In this document: positions 25,457 to 33,692 of the stretch, one piece after another
Layout: each line of letters begins with the position of its first letter
How positions within the stretch are numbered: the stretch's first letter is position 1
Source: Sphingobium xanthum
GTDB taxonomy: Bacteria > Pseudomonadota > Alphaproteobacteria > Sphingomonadales > Sphingomonadaceae
Direction of reading: 5' to 3'
Assembly (NCBI RefSeq): GCF_019737615.1
Contig: NZ_JAHKKS010000011.1
Location: forward strand, 1 to 64,000
Length of the DNA stretch: 64,000 bases
The notes under the pieces: generated by a model
What the model saw: only the letters and a program-made list of their open reading frames with translations
Databases searched by the model: none
Told to the model about the DNA's origin: nothing
Translations under genes and position numbers: made by a program

Positions 25457-26665
25457 ATGCGCAGTTCTTATCTCTTCACGTCCGAATCCGTGTCTGAAGG
25501 CCATCCCGACAAGGTGTCGGACCAGATTTCCGATTCGATCGTGGATCTGTTTCTGAGCAAGGATCCCGAGGCGCGCATCGCCTGCGAGACGCTGACCACG
25601 ACCCAGCTCGTCGTGCTGGCCGGCGAAATCCGCTGCAAGGGCGTCTATGAGAATGGCGAGTGGGCGCCGGGCGCGCTCGAGGAGATCGAGAAGACCGTCC
25701 GCAACACGGTCAAGGAGATCGGGTACGAGCAGGACGGCTTCCACTGGGAGACGCTGCGCTTCGAGAATAATCTGCACGGCCAGAGCGCGCATATCGCGCA
25801 GGGCGTAGACGCCAAGGACAACAAGGACGAAGGCGCCGGCGACCAGGGCATCATGTTCGGTTTCGCGACCGACGAGACGCCGGATCTTATGCCCGCGACG
25901 CTCTATTACAGCCACAAGATCCTCGAGAAGATGGCGGCCGATCGTCACAGCGGCGCGGCGCCGTTCCTGGAGCCCGACGCGAAGAGCCAGGTGACGCTCC
26001 GGTTCGACAACGGCAAGCCGGTCGCCGCGACCGCGATCGTCGTCTCAACCCAGCACGCCAAGGGCTATGACGAAGGCGCCAAGGAAGCCGAGCTGCACGC
26101 TTATGTGAAGAATGTCGTTGCCGAGGTCATCCCGGCCGCGCTGCTCTCCGACGAGACGGTCTATCACATCAACCCGACCGGCAGCTTCGAGATCGGTGGC
26201 CCGGACGGCGACGCCGGCCTCACAGGCCGCAAGATCATCGTTGATACTTATGGCGGCGCCTCGCCCCATGGCGGCGGTGCGTTCTCGGGCAAGGATCCGA
26301 CCAAGGTCGACCGCTCGGCGGCGTATATCACGCGCTATCTCGCCAAGAACATCGTCGCGGCGGGCCTCGCCAAGCGAGTCACCATCCAGCTTGCTTATGC
26401 CATCGGCGTCGCCAAGCCGCTGTCGCTCTATGTCGATACTCATGGCACCGGCACGGTCGGCGACGACAAGATCGAGGAAGCGATCGGCAGGATCGAGAAG
26501 CTGGGCGGCATGACCCCGCGCGGCATCCGCACGCATCTCGGCCTCAATAAGCCGATCTACAAGAAGACGGCGGCTTATGGTCACTTCGGCCGCACCCCGG
26601 AAGGCGACTTCTTCCCCTGGGAGCGCACCGACCTCGTCGAGGACCTCAAGGCCGCGCTCGGCTGA
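25457..26665 (+). CDS. metK: S-adenosylmethionine synthetase
   Basis: This 402-residue enzyme makes SAM from methionine and ATP. It has the start [20 protein letters not shown] with the ATP-binding histidine, [17 protein letters not shown] (signature 1) and [19 protein letters not shown] (signature 2). The length is typical for the alphaproteobacterial enzyme. SAM is used by the methyltransferases RsmE and TrmB in this window. It appears monocistronic, with a possible AAAGG ribosome site ~11 bases upstream. Confidence 0.95.
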   Translation: MRSSYLFTSESVSEGHPDKVSDQISDSIVDLFLSKDPEARIACETLTTTQLVVLAGEIRCKGVYENGEWAPGALEEIEKTVRNTVKEIGYEQDGFHWETLRFENNLHGQSAHIAQGVDAKDNKDEGAGDQGIMFGFATDETPDLMPATLYYSHKILEKMAADRHSGAAPFLEPDAKSQVTLRFDNGKPVAATAIVVSTQHAKGYDEGAKEAELHAYVKNVVAEVIPAALLSDETVYHINPTGSFEIGGPDGDAGLTGRKIIVDTYGGASPHGGGAFSGKDPTKVDRSAAYITRYLAKNIVAAGLAKRVTIQLAYAIGVAKPLSLYVDTHGTGTVGDDKIEEAIGRIEKLGGMTPRGIRTHLGLNKPIYKKTAAYGHFGRTPEGDFFPWERTDLVEDLKAALG

Positions 26666-26793
26666 GCCTCGGCCTGAACTGAACTTAGGAAAGGGCGTGC
26701 CGGTGACGGCGCGCTCTTTTCGCGTCAGGCGCTGTTCATCGTTCGTTGGACATGCTGGCTGCCTTCGCTATTTTCATCGCAAGTGGGGTGCGT

Positions 26794-27756
26794 ATGACCA
26801 GATGGCTTTATGGTATTGTTGGCCTTTCCGCCGCAATCCTCGCAGCGCCCTCCGCTGCGCAGGCGCCGAACATGACCAGGGAGCAGGCGCGCGCGCTCTA
26901 TGTCGCGGGCGGCTTTCCGATCGGCGTTGACGGCCGCTCGCCGACCAATCGCTGCGGTCGCCCGGCCAGTCCCAAGATCACGTTCGTCGACATCAATGGC
27001 GACCGGCGCCGCGAAGCGCTCTTCATCGACATCAGCAACTGCTACAAGCCGGACGGGCGCTGGTACGCCGTCGTCACGCAGGATGCGGACGGCCGCTGGC
27101 GGCGGGTCATCGACGGCCTCGGTTCGATTCAGGCCAATGGCAAGATCGTGAACGGCTGGTTCGCGTTCAACGTGACCAGTGCCGGCAAGACCCGGACGAT
27201 GACCTATAACGGCCGGGCCTATGTACCGGCAGGCACTGCGCCGCTGCCGCCGGCCGGGAATGCGGCAAAGCTGCCGCCGCCGACGGTTTCCAACCAGCCC
27301 CAGACAATGGCCGCACCGGTCGCCCCGAACTCTGCCCAGCGCGACGCCGCCATCTTCCAGGCGGCGGGCCTCAAGCGGATTCGCGGCCAATGGGAAAGCG
27401 GGTGCAACGATCCCAGCAGCGGTTCGATCTATGAGCCCGGCCGCATCGATCAGGTGAAGGACCTGAATGGCGACGGGCGGCCGGAAGCCATCGTCATCGA
27501 GGGTGGCAGCCTTTGTTACGGCAATACCGGCGAGGCATTCTGGCTGGTGAGCCAGCAGGCGAACGGCAGCTGGAAGCTCCTCTACAACTCGGTCGGCATC
27601 GCCGAATTCCTGACGACCAAGGGTGTCGGCGGCTGGCCGGACATTTCCATCGGCGGCCCGGGTTTCTGCTTTCCGGTCGTGCGCTGGAACGGCAGCGCCT
27701 ATGTGCAGAACCGCTTCGCCTATGAAGGGAAGCCGTGCCGCCGGCCGGCTCCCTGA
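26794..27756 (+). CDS. Secreted protein with two FG-GAP/VCBS-like repeats
   Basis: This 320-residue exported protein has a signal peptide (LYGIVGLSAAILAAPSAAQA). It contains two similar units with the pattern DxNGDxRxExxxI..CY...GxWxxVxQ..DGxW: about residues 65-125 (FVDINGDRRREALFID) and 225-285 (VKDLNGDGRPEAIVIE). The Asp/Asn-Gly-Asp loops resemble calcium-binding FG-GAP repeats. A proline/alanine-rich linker separates them. I do not recognise a named family. The start at 26794 opens the signal peptide. Confidence 0.7.
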   Translation: MTRWLYGIVGLSAAILAAPSAAQAPNMTREQARALYVAGGFPIGVDGRSPTNRCGRPASPKITFVDINGDRRREALFIDISNCYKPDGRWYAVVTQDADGRWRRVIDGLGSIQANGKIVNGWFAFNVTSAGKTRTMTYNGRAYVPAGTAPLPPAGNAAKLPPPTVSNQPQTMAAPVAPNSAQRDAAIFQAAGLKRIRGQWESGCNDPSSGSIYEPGRIDQVKDLNGDGRPEAIVIEGGSLCYGNTGEAFWLVSQQANGSWKLLYNSVGIAEFLTTKGVGGWPDISIGGPGFCFPVVRWNGSAYVQNRFAYEGKPCRRPAP

Positions 27757-27945
27757 AGGACAGGCCCGGCATTTTCTGAGGCTTGCCGAAGGCCTTCCCA
27801 TCGCGGTCTTGATGAATTTGCGGTAGTATGCGCGCGCTTGTCTTCGGGACAGCCAAACGATGCACGGAGAGAGGCATCATGCTCAGAGCCACCGCTTTGC
27901 CGCTTCTCATCTTCGCCAGTAGACCGCCACGGAGGGGGAAGGCCT

Positions 27946-28386
27946 ATGGATCAGGAAACAGCGGAGCTCATCAAGCAGGTCGAAACGACCGGAGGCGCAT
28001 GGGTGAACGGCGACGCGAGCGGCTTTGCCACCCATGCGTCACAGAAGGATGATTTTTCCATCATGGGACCGTTCGGCGGGCCACCTGCCATTGGATGGAC
28101 ACTCTACGCCTCCGTGGCGCCGCGCGTCGCGGCACAGTTCAAATCGGGCACCAGCCGGACACAAGTCATCTCCGCACATAAATCGGGGGACCTCCTCGTG
28201 CTGGTCCAGATCGAGCATCAAACCGTGCTTTTCGCCGGGGACGACGCGCCGCAGGACTGGAACCTGCGCGTCACACAAGTATATCGCCGCGAAGACAACG
28301 AATGGCGCATCGTACATCGGCATGCCGATCCGCTGTTGGTCATGCGCAGTATGGACGAGGCGAAGGAACTGGCACGCAAGAAGTGA
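27946..28386 (+). CDS. SnoaL/DUF4440-like NTF2-fold protein
   Basis: This 146-residue protein without signal peptide has the pattern of the NTF2-like superfamily (SnoaL/DUF4440): an N-terminal helix with TGGAWVNGDASGFATHASQKDDF, then DLLVLVQIEHQTVLFA and NLRVTQVYRREDNEWRIVHRHADPL. Members are small binding proteins or isomerases of diverse function. A strong ribosome site (GGAGGGGG) precedes the ATG at 27946. The next gene, another small protein, follows 69 bases later on the same strand. Confidence 0.75.
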   Translation: MDQETAELIKQVETTGGAWVNGDASGFATHASQKDDFSIMGPFGGPPAIGWTLYASVAPRVAAQFKSGTSRTQVISAHKSGDLLVLVQIEHQTVLFAGDDAPQDWNLRVTQVYRREDNEWRIVHRHADPLLVMRSMDEAKELARKK

Positions 28387-28455
28387 TCCAGCTCGGCTCT
28401 TGACGGCCCGCTCCTGGGGCGCAGCATAGCTGCACCCGAAATAGGAGAGGATCAG

Positions 28456-28908
28456 ATGGAAACCAGTCGCCGCGATTTGCTTGCCGCCGGCACGATCTTG
28501 ACCGCGCTCATGACGACGGGTGCAGAAGCCGCGCCTGCCCCGCCGCCGCCAGGATTGATGGAAGTGCTGCATGTCTATTCCGACGCCGAGGGTGTGAGCC
28601 ATGCGCGGCGCGTGCGGGTTTATGGCAACAAACCCATTCCGGTGACGCAGATCGTTGCGGGCTCAATCGGCCCGGGCCTGACGCAATGGGGCACGGCGTC
28701 CAACAAGCGCTTCTCGATCAACGTGACGGGCGATCTCGATGTCGAGCTGGGCGACGGCACGCATCACCGTATCGGCAAGGGCGACCTCGTCTTCATCGAG
28801 GATCAGGGCGGCCGTGGCCATCGCAGCCACATGCTGACCGCGATCGCCAATCTCTTCATCATGGTACCGGACGATTTCGATCTGCGGGCATGGGCAGGGA
28901 AACCCTAG
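28456..28908 (+). CDS. Tat-exported cupin-like protein
   Basis: This 150-residue protein begins with a twin-arginine-type signal (SRRDLLAAGTILTALMTTGAEA), so it is probably exported folded to the periplasm. The mature part resembles a single cupin barrel, with GDLDVELGDGTHHRIGKGDLVFIEDQGGRGHRSH, where the two histidines near the end could bind a metal. The substrate is unknown. The ribosome site AGGAGAGG lies ~8 bases upstream. A partnership with the preceding SnoaL-like gene is possible from orientation only. Confidence 0.7.
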   Translation: METSRRDLLAAGTILTALMTTGAEAAPAPPPPGLMEVLHVYSDAEGVSHARRVRVYGNKPIPVTQIVAGSIGPGLTQWGTASNKRFSINVTGDLDVELGDGTHHRIGKGDLVFIEDQGGRGHRSHMLTAIANLFIMVPDDFDLRAWAGKP

Positions 28909-29451
28909 CCTGAATCGATATGCCCGGTGGCGGCCTTCGGGTCCGGCCTGCGTCGGGCGGCGAATGGCGTTCCGGACATGTCGTGTTTCCAGAGTCGCGT
29001 AAAAACAGTGTTTTGTATGTCCGACTGTCTTTGAATCTGCCTCAGACCGGACCGACTGTCGATACAGACCGGGACGAAAGGTCACACTAAGGTCACACGA
29101 TCGAGCATGTATTTACCTTTCGGCACCGATGGCGCTGTCAGTGATTTTCGGACCTGAGAAAGAGCTCCGTCCGGGGTGCCATGGGCAGGGGGCGTAGGGC
29201 AGCGATTTTTGCCGGGCGCTCGACCTCTCCCTCTCTCGCCAATGGAATGTCGCTCCGACCTGGCCGGGCGCGGTCAATGTGACGGCATGCGTCTCTGCCG
29301 AACGTCGTTTGACAAATATAGGAAGCTGGCCCAAGCAGCCCAAAATGGCGGAGTGCCGTATGACGCCCGCATTCGCGAAGGATCGCCGCTGCCGCCGGGC
29401 ACGCCGGCCGGCGCATGACGGCGCAGAGCTGAACGATATCAGGAGGGCGAG
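28909..29451. other. 543-bp intergenic region, no gene recognised
   Basis: No reading frame here looks coding. Two items stand out: a direct repeat GGTCACAC-TAA-GGTCACAC at 29081-29099 (11-bp period, one helical turn, as for a protein-binding site), and a TTGACA at about 29309 that could be a -35 element for the downstream oxidoreductase. Confidence 0.4.
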
Positions 29452-30579
29452 ATGCAGGAAATGTTGGAAGGGCAGGCGCTGCGATCGCTGATCACGGCCG
29501 ATGGGCAATTGCGACTGAGCCTGGAGCCGATCACGATCGACGAGCCCGGGCCGGGCGAGGTGGTTGTGCGCGTCGAAGCCGCGCCGATCAACCCGTCGGA
29601 TCTGGGTTTGCTGATGGGGCCTGCGGACGGTGCGACCCTGCGGAACGAAGGCTCAGGCGACACGCTGACCCTGGTGGCGGATATTCCGCCGGATCGGCTG
29701 GCGTCGGTCAGCGGCCGAATCGGTCAGCCACTGGCACTCGGCAATGAAGGCGCCGGGACGGTCGTTCAGACCGGTGCCGATGCGCAGCATCTGTTGGGGC
29801 GGACGGTCGGCGGAGCCGGCGGAGGCATGTATGCGACCTTCCGCAAGCTCCCGGCCGCGAGCGTCATTCCCTTGCCCGATGGGGCCAGGGCCGACGACGG
29901 AGCATCGCTGTTCGTCAATCCGCGCACCGCGCTCGGGTTTGTCGAAACAATGCGGGCGGAGGGACATGGCGCGCTCGTTCATTCGGCGGCGGCGTCCAAT
30001 CTCGGCCAGATGTTGCTGCGCATCTGCCTTGCGGACGGCATTCCGATCGTCAACATCGTGCGGAGCGAGGCGCAGGTGACGCTGCTGCGTGGCATGGGCG
30101 CGACACATGCCATCGACAGCAGCAAGGCCGACTATCGCGAGCGCCTGATCGACGCGATTGCCGATACCGGCGCCATGATCGGCTTCGATGCCGTGGGCGG
30201 CGGCAGGACGGCCAGCCAGATGCTGGAGGCCATGGAGGCAGCGGCGAGCCGGAAGCTCGACAATGCCTATAATCGCTACGGATCGGGCGTCATGAAGCAG
30301 GTCTACATCTATGGCACGCTGGATGCCGGGCCGACGATCATCGATCGCATCGGCTACAGCTGGAAGGTGGACGGCTGGCTGCTGACCAACTTCATGCAGA
30401 AGGCGGGGGCGGGGACGCTCGCGCGGATGGGGCAGCGCGTACTCGATGAGCTGACGACCACCTTCGCGAGCCGTTACACGGCGAGGATCAGCCTTGTCGA
30501 TGCGCTGAAAGCAGATGTCGCCAAGGCCTATGAGCGAAAGGGAACGGGCGCGAAATATCTGATCGATCCGAGCCTCTAG
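29452..30579 (+). CDS. Zinc-independent MDR/quinone-oxidoreductase-like dehydrogenase
   Basis: This 375-residue protein belongs to the medium-chain dehydrogenase/reductase superfamily. The N-terminal GroES-like domain has VRVEAAPINPSDLGLLMG and LALGNEGAGTVVQTG, and the Rossmann domain has LVHSAAASNLGQMLLRIC. The catalytic and structural zinc cysteines of alcohol dehydrogenases are absent, which fits quinone oxidoreductase or enoyl-reductase members. It probably uses NADPH in the cytoplasm; the substrate is unknown. AGGAGG precedes the start by 6 bases. trmB follows 68 bases later. Confidence 0.82.
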   Translation: MQEMLEGQALRSLITADGQLRLSLEPITIDEPGPGEVVVRVEAAPINPSDLGLLMGPADGATLRNEGSGDTLTLVADIPPDRLASVSGRIGQPLALGNEGAGTVVQTGADAQHLLGRTVGGAGGGMYATFRKLPAASVIPLPDGARADDGASLFVNPRTALGFVETMRAEGHGALVHSAAASNLGQMLLRICLADGIPIVNIVRSEAQVTLLRGMGATHAIDSSKADYRERLIDAIADTGAMIGFDAVGGGRTASQMLEAMEAAASRKLDNAYNRYGSGVMKQVYIYGTLDAGPTIIDRIGYSWKVDGWLLTNFMQKAGAGTLARMGQRVLDELTTTFASRYTARISLVDALKADVAKAYERKGTGAKYLIDPSL

Positions 30580-30647
30580 AAGTGCGGGCATTGTTAGCGG
30601 AAATGGCTGACTGGCCAACTGCCGCATGATGCGCTAGCGGCCCGGGC

Positions 30648-31343
30648 ATGACAGCCTTCAAGTCCGGCGACCCGACCACGTTGAACCGCCTGTATGGGCG
30701 CCAATCCGGCCACAAGCTGCGCATGGGGCAGCAGGCGCTGGTCGATGAGCTGCTGCCGGCGATCAGCGTGCCCGAGGAAGGCGAGATCACGGCAGGCGGT
30801 CTGTTCGGCTTCGATCGGCCGCTGCACTTCGAGATCGGCTTCGGCTCGGGCGAGCATCTTGCCTATCGCGCGGATATGCTGCCCGACCACGGCTTCATTG
30901 GCTGCGAGCCGTTCCTCAACGGCGTGGTCGGCGCGCTGGGGCACATCAGGGACCAGCATCTCGCCAATGTTCGCCTGCACATGGGGAATGCACTGGACGT
31001 GCTCGCGCGCGTACCGGACGGCGCGCTGAGCTTCGTCTATCTGCTCCATCCCGATCCCTGGCCCAAGGCGCGTCACGCCAAGCGTCGGATGATGAACAAG
31101 GGGCCTATCGACCTGATTGCGGCGAAGCTGAAGCCGAGTGGCGAATTTCGCTTCGGCACCGATCACCCGATCTATCTGCGCTGGGCGCTGATGGTGATGC
31201 GCGAGCGGGAAGACTTCGAATGGCTATGCGAGACGCCCGCCGATTTCCTGAAGCGCCCGGGCGGCTGGCCAGAGACGCGCTACGAGGCGAAGGCGCGCAG
31301 GAAAGGCCATGAAGTCTGGTACTTCCGCTACCGCCGAAAATAA
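30648..31343 (+). CDS. trmB: tRNA (guanine-N7-)-methyltransferase
   Basis: This 231-residue class I methyltransferase makes m7G46 in tRNA. It shows the SAM-binding EIGFGSGEHLAYRA, then GCEPFLNGVVGAL, the hallmark YLLHPDPWPKARHAKRRMM, and the C-terminal GWPETRYEAKARRKGHEVWYF. The length is standard. Its stop codon coincides with the left end of the lux-box-like palindrome upstream of the LuxR-type gene. Confidence 0.94.
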   Translation: MTAFKSGDPTTLNRLYGRQSGHKLRMGQQALVDELLPAISVPEEGEITAGGLFGFDRPLHFEIGFGSGEHLAYRADMLPDHGFIGCEPFLNGVVGALGHIRDQHLANVRLHMGNALDVLARVPDGALSFVYLLHPDPWPKARHAKRRMMNKGPIDLIAAKLKPSGEFRFGTDHPIYLRWALMVMREREDFEWLCETPADFLKRPGGWPETRYEAKARRKGHEVWYFRYRRK

Positions 31344-31391
31344 CCTATTTGGAAAAATAGTCTTGACATCGTGACGCTGTTTGGTTAGAAA
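31343..31391 (+). promoter_or_regulatory. Lux-box-like palindrome abutting a sigma70-type promoter
   Basis: Positions 31343-31362 fit the lux-box form NNCT-N12-AGNN (ACCT at the left, AGTC at the right, with CTATTT/AAATAG arms). The next base begins TTGACA (31363-31368), followed by a 17-base spacer and TAGAAA (31386-31391). A lux box adjoining the -35 element is the arrangement used for LuxR-type activation. The first gene downstream is the LuxR-type regulator at 31634. The short arms could also be a weak terminator for trmB. Confidence 0.55.
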
Positions 31392-31633
31392 TGATCAAGA
31401 TCGGAATTCGAATCGACGGCGACGATGAACGATTGGGCTCGAGGCGCATTGAGCGCGTCAATCGGTGGTCAATTTCAGTCCTCTTTCGCTCATTCGCCGG
31501 GATCTCGGTGACCGGCAGAACACGCTTCGCAACATTCCGCCACTTCGGCAGCCTAAGCGGCTGCGGAATCGCTTGCTTTTGAGTCTGGATAGGCGGACGA
31601 TGAACGTTCAGCGAAGCCTACGGAGCTTCCCGG

Positions 31634-32341
31634 GTGGAAGACATACTGAGGAGAATCGCGAGCGCGACGACACTGCCGCTCTTGTGGCGGCAGATGACGC
31701 GCTATTTCAGTCGGCACGGCTTCGACGGCGTGAGCTATTATTGGGTCCGCACCTCGACGAACCTTCCGGCGACTGTTCCGCTGCAGCACGGCTTTTCCAA
31801 AGAGGAAATCGAGCTTTATCTGTCGTTTGACTTCCAGCGGCTGGATATCGTGCCGCGCGCGGCGCTGGCCGCCGGGATGCCAATTCGCTGGACGGATGTC
31901 TGGCGCAGTTCCGAACTGACGTCGGAGGAGCGGGAATTCCTGGGGTCCATGCGAGCGATCAACTTTTCGGACGGCTTCTCGATGCCCTGTTATGGCCCCA
32001 ATAATCGCAATGCGGTGGTGGGCATCTCGAAGATGACGCCGGACGCCGATACGAGCCCCAGTCATATGTCGCTTCTCCATTTCGCCGCGCAAGCGGCGCA
32101 TCTGCGGATCTGCGCTCTGTTTGCCGACGAAGTGACGCGCGACCGGCAACTCTCGACGCGCGAAAAGGAAATCCTCGACTGGGTGGCGCGGGGCAAGAGC
32201 AATGGCGTGATCGCCGAGATCCTCGCCATCTCGCCCGGCACGGTGGATACCTACATGCGGCGGATTTACGAGAAGCTTGAAGTGTCCGACCGGACCTCGG
32301 CCGCCGTGAAAGGTGTGGGGCTCGGTCTTATCGCCGCTTAA
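31634..32341 (+). CDS. LuxR-family regulator with autoinducer-binding domain
   Basis: This 235-residue regulator has an N-terminal autoinducer-binding-like domain (about 20-160) and a C-terminal LuxR helix-turn-helix (LSTREKEILDWVARGKSNGVIAEILAISPGTVDTYMRRIYEKL), where the conserved Glu, Leu and Gly are kept. In the pocket region Tyr, Asp and Trp positions (ELY, RLDI, PIRW) are present, but the first Trp and the Pro after Asp are replaced by my alignment. No luxI is nearby, so it is a LuxR solo in this window. It uses a GTG start ~240 bases from the candidate promoter and ends 23 bases before the GTA capsid remnant. Confidence 0.85.
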   Translation: MEDILRRIASATTLPLLWRQMTRYFSRHGFDGVSYYWVRTSTNLPATVPLQHGFSKEEIELYLSFDFQRLDIVPRAALAAGMPIRWTDVWRSSELTSEEREFLGSMRAINFSDGFSMPCYGPNNRNAVVGISKMTPDADTSPSHMSLLHFAAQAAHLRICALFADEVTRDRQLSTREKEILDWVARGKSNGVIAEILAISPGTVDTYMRRIYEKLEVSDRTSAAVKGVGLGLIAA

Positions 32342-32364
32342 GAAGGTATAGCGAAAGCCGCTAA

Positions 32365-32589
32365 TTCCAGGCGCCGCTTGAAGGCATGCCCGATGTCGCG
32401 GCGGACAGCTTGTCGATTGCGTTCGGCAATTTCGCGCATGGCTATGTCATCGCCGAGCGCAACGAGACGAGCATCTTGCGTGATCCCTTCACGAACAAAC
32501 CTTTCGTGCATTTCTATGCGGTCAAGCGGATCGGCGGGGCTGTCATGAACAGCGAAGCGATCAAGCTGATGAAGTTCGCAGCCTCCTGA
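32365..32589 (+). pseudogene. Truncated GTA major capsid protein (C-terminal end only)
   Basis: The frame after a stop at 32362-32364 encodes about 75 residues that match the end of the HK97-fold major capsid protein of RcGTA-like elements (g5): MPDVAADSLSIAFGNFAHGY, then ILRDPFTNKPFVHFYAVKRIGG and the terminal SEAIKLMKFAAS. The full protein is about 400 residues. Everything upstream (capsid body, protease, portal, terminase) is absent, and the luxR-type gene ends 23 bases before. An ATG at 32386 exists but has no good ribosome site. Confidence 0.85.
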
Positions 32590-32622
32590 CGCCGTCAACG
32601 GGCTTTCCAAGGACTGGATGCC

Positions 32623-32653
32623 GCCATGTCGCGCTGATCAAGCGCGGCATGGC
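32623..32653 (+). terminator. Hairpin after the capsid remnant
   Basis: GCCATGTCGCGCT pairs with AGCGCGGCATGGC (one mismatch), followed by GCCTTCTTT. It lies between the capsid remnant and the adaptor gene, where GTA clusters may limit read-through after the highly expressed capsid gene. Confidence 0.5.
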
Positions 32654-32688
32654 GCCTTCTTTCCGCGTTCTGGCGAAAGGGCAAATGC

Positions 32689-33228
32689 ATGACCGTGACC
32701 ATAGCAAAAGGCGGCCCGCTCGCGGTGCCGCTCGATGACCTAAAATCCTATCTGAAGATTGGTCTCGACGACCAGGATGAGGCGTTGACCGATCTGATCC
32801 ATAGTGTGCACGACGCGGTCGAACGCTTCCTCGGTCAGCTCGTCGTGGCACGGACGATCGACGAAGTACTCACCGCGCGAACGGCATGGCAGAAGCTCGC
32901 GATACGACCGGTACGGAGCATCACGGCCATTGTAGGCATTCCGGCCGACGATCCCGAGTTTGCGCTGCCGGTCGATGCCTATGCCATCGATATCGATGGC
33001 AGCGGGACCGGCTGGCTGCGGATTTCAACGCCCGGCCTCGCCGGACGGGTTCGCGTGACCTACTCAGCAGGCATGGTGGAGGATGCATCCGATGTTCCGG
33101 ATGCGATCCAGCATGCGATCATCCGGTTTGCTGGCGAATTGCATGCCTCGCGCGAGGGGCTGGAACCCGAGCTGCCGGCGTCAGTCGTTGCTTTGTTACG
33201 GCCATGGCGTCGGCTCGCGCTGGCATGA
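32689..33228 (+). CDS. GTA head-tail adaptor (g6-like)
   Basis: This 179-residue protein has the phage head-tail connector pattern: PLAVPLDDLKSYLKIGLDDQDEALTDLIHSVHDAVERFLGQ at the N terminus, then an AIRPVRSITAI beta region and FAGELHASREG. It would be the adaptor (g6) joining capsid and tail in an RcGTA-like particle. It directly follows the capsid remnant, as g6 follows g5. With no intact head genes in view, its normal partner is missing. The next gene starts 19 bases later. Confidence 0.82.
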   Translation: MTVTIAKGGPLAVPLDDLKSYLKIGLDDQDEALTDLIHSVHDAVERFLGQLVVARTIDEVLTARTAWQKLAIRPVRSITAIVGIPADDPEFALPVDAYAIDIDGSGTGWLRISTPGLAGRVRVTYSAGMVEDASDVPDAIQHAIIRFAGELHASREGLEPELPASVVALLRPWRRLALA

Positions 33229-33247
33229 GCGTTGGAGGAGAAATCCG

Positions 33248-33643
33248 ATGTCCGGCGAACTAGCAGTGCGCGGCGCGATGCTGTCGGCGCTTCGCAGTGA
33301 CGCAACATTGCCAACGCTCGTCAATCAAATGAGTGACGGCGTACCCGAAAAGGCGAGCGCGCCCTGGCTCATGCTTGGTGAAAGCACGGCCAGTGGCTGG
33401 GGCGCGCAGGGAGTCGAGGGGCTGAGCCTGCGCCAGTCTTTGCTGCTGGTTCTGCGCGGCGATGATCTCGCAAGGGTGACGGCCATCATCGAGCGCATCG
33501 ACGCCGCGCTCGCAGCCACTGAGCCGGACCTTGGCGACTGGCGGATCACCAGCCTGCGGTTCGAGCGTTCGCGCATCCTGCGCAGCCGGACGGAATGGCG
33601 CGTGACGGCGGACTATGCCGTGCGGGCGGCCAGGGTGCTCTGA
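33248..33643 (+). CDS. DUF3168 tail terminator (GTA g8-like)
   Basis: This 131-residue protein matches DUF3168: VRGAMLSALRSDATLPTLV at the start, PWLMLGESTASGWGAQG in the middle and a conserved ERSRILRSRTEWRVTADYAVR end. In RcGTA the equivalent g8 caps the tail tube. GGAGGAG lies ~8 bases before the ATG. No g7 (stopper) gene fits between g6 and this gene; only 19 bases separate them. Confidence 0.85.
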   Translation: MSGELAVRGAMLSALRSDATLPTLVNQMSDGVPEKASAPWLMLGESTASGWGAQGVEGLSLRQSLLLVLRGDDLARVTAIIERIDAALAATEPDLGDWRITSLRFERSRILRSRTEWRVTADYAVRAARVL

Positions 33644-33692
33644 GTCCGGCTGTACGCGGCTCTGAAACTTCGTTTTGAAAGGACATCTGGTC

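Noticed and set aside
31391-31582. A 63-codon frame starting at the predicted transcription start upstream of luxR (possible leader peptide or luxI relic)
   Set aside because: The sequence resembles no AHL synthase, has no ribosome site and low-complexity composition; I treat the stretch as a leader.
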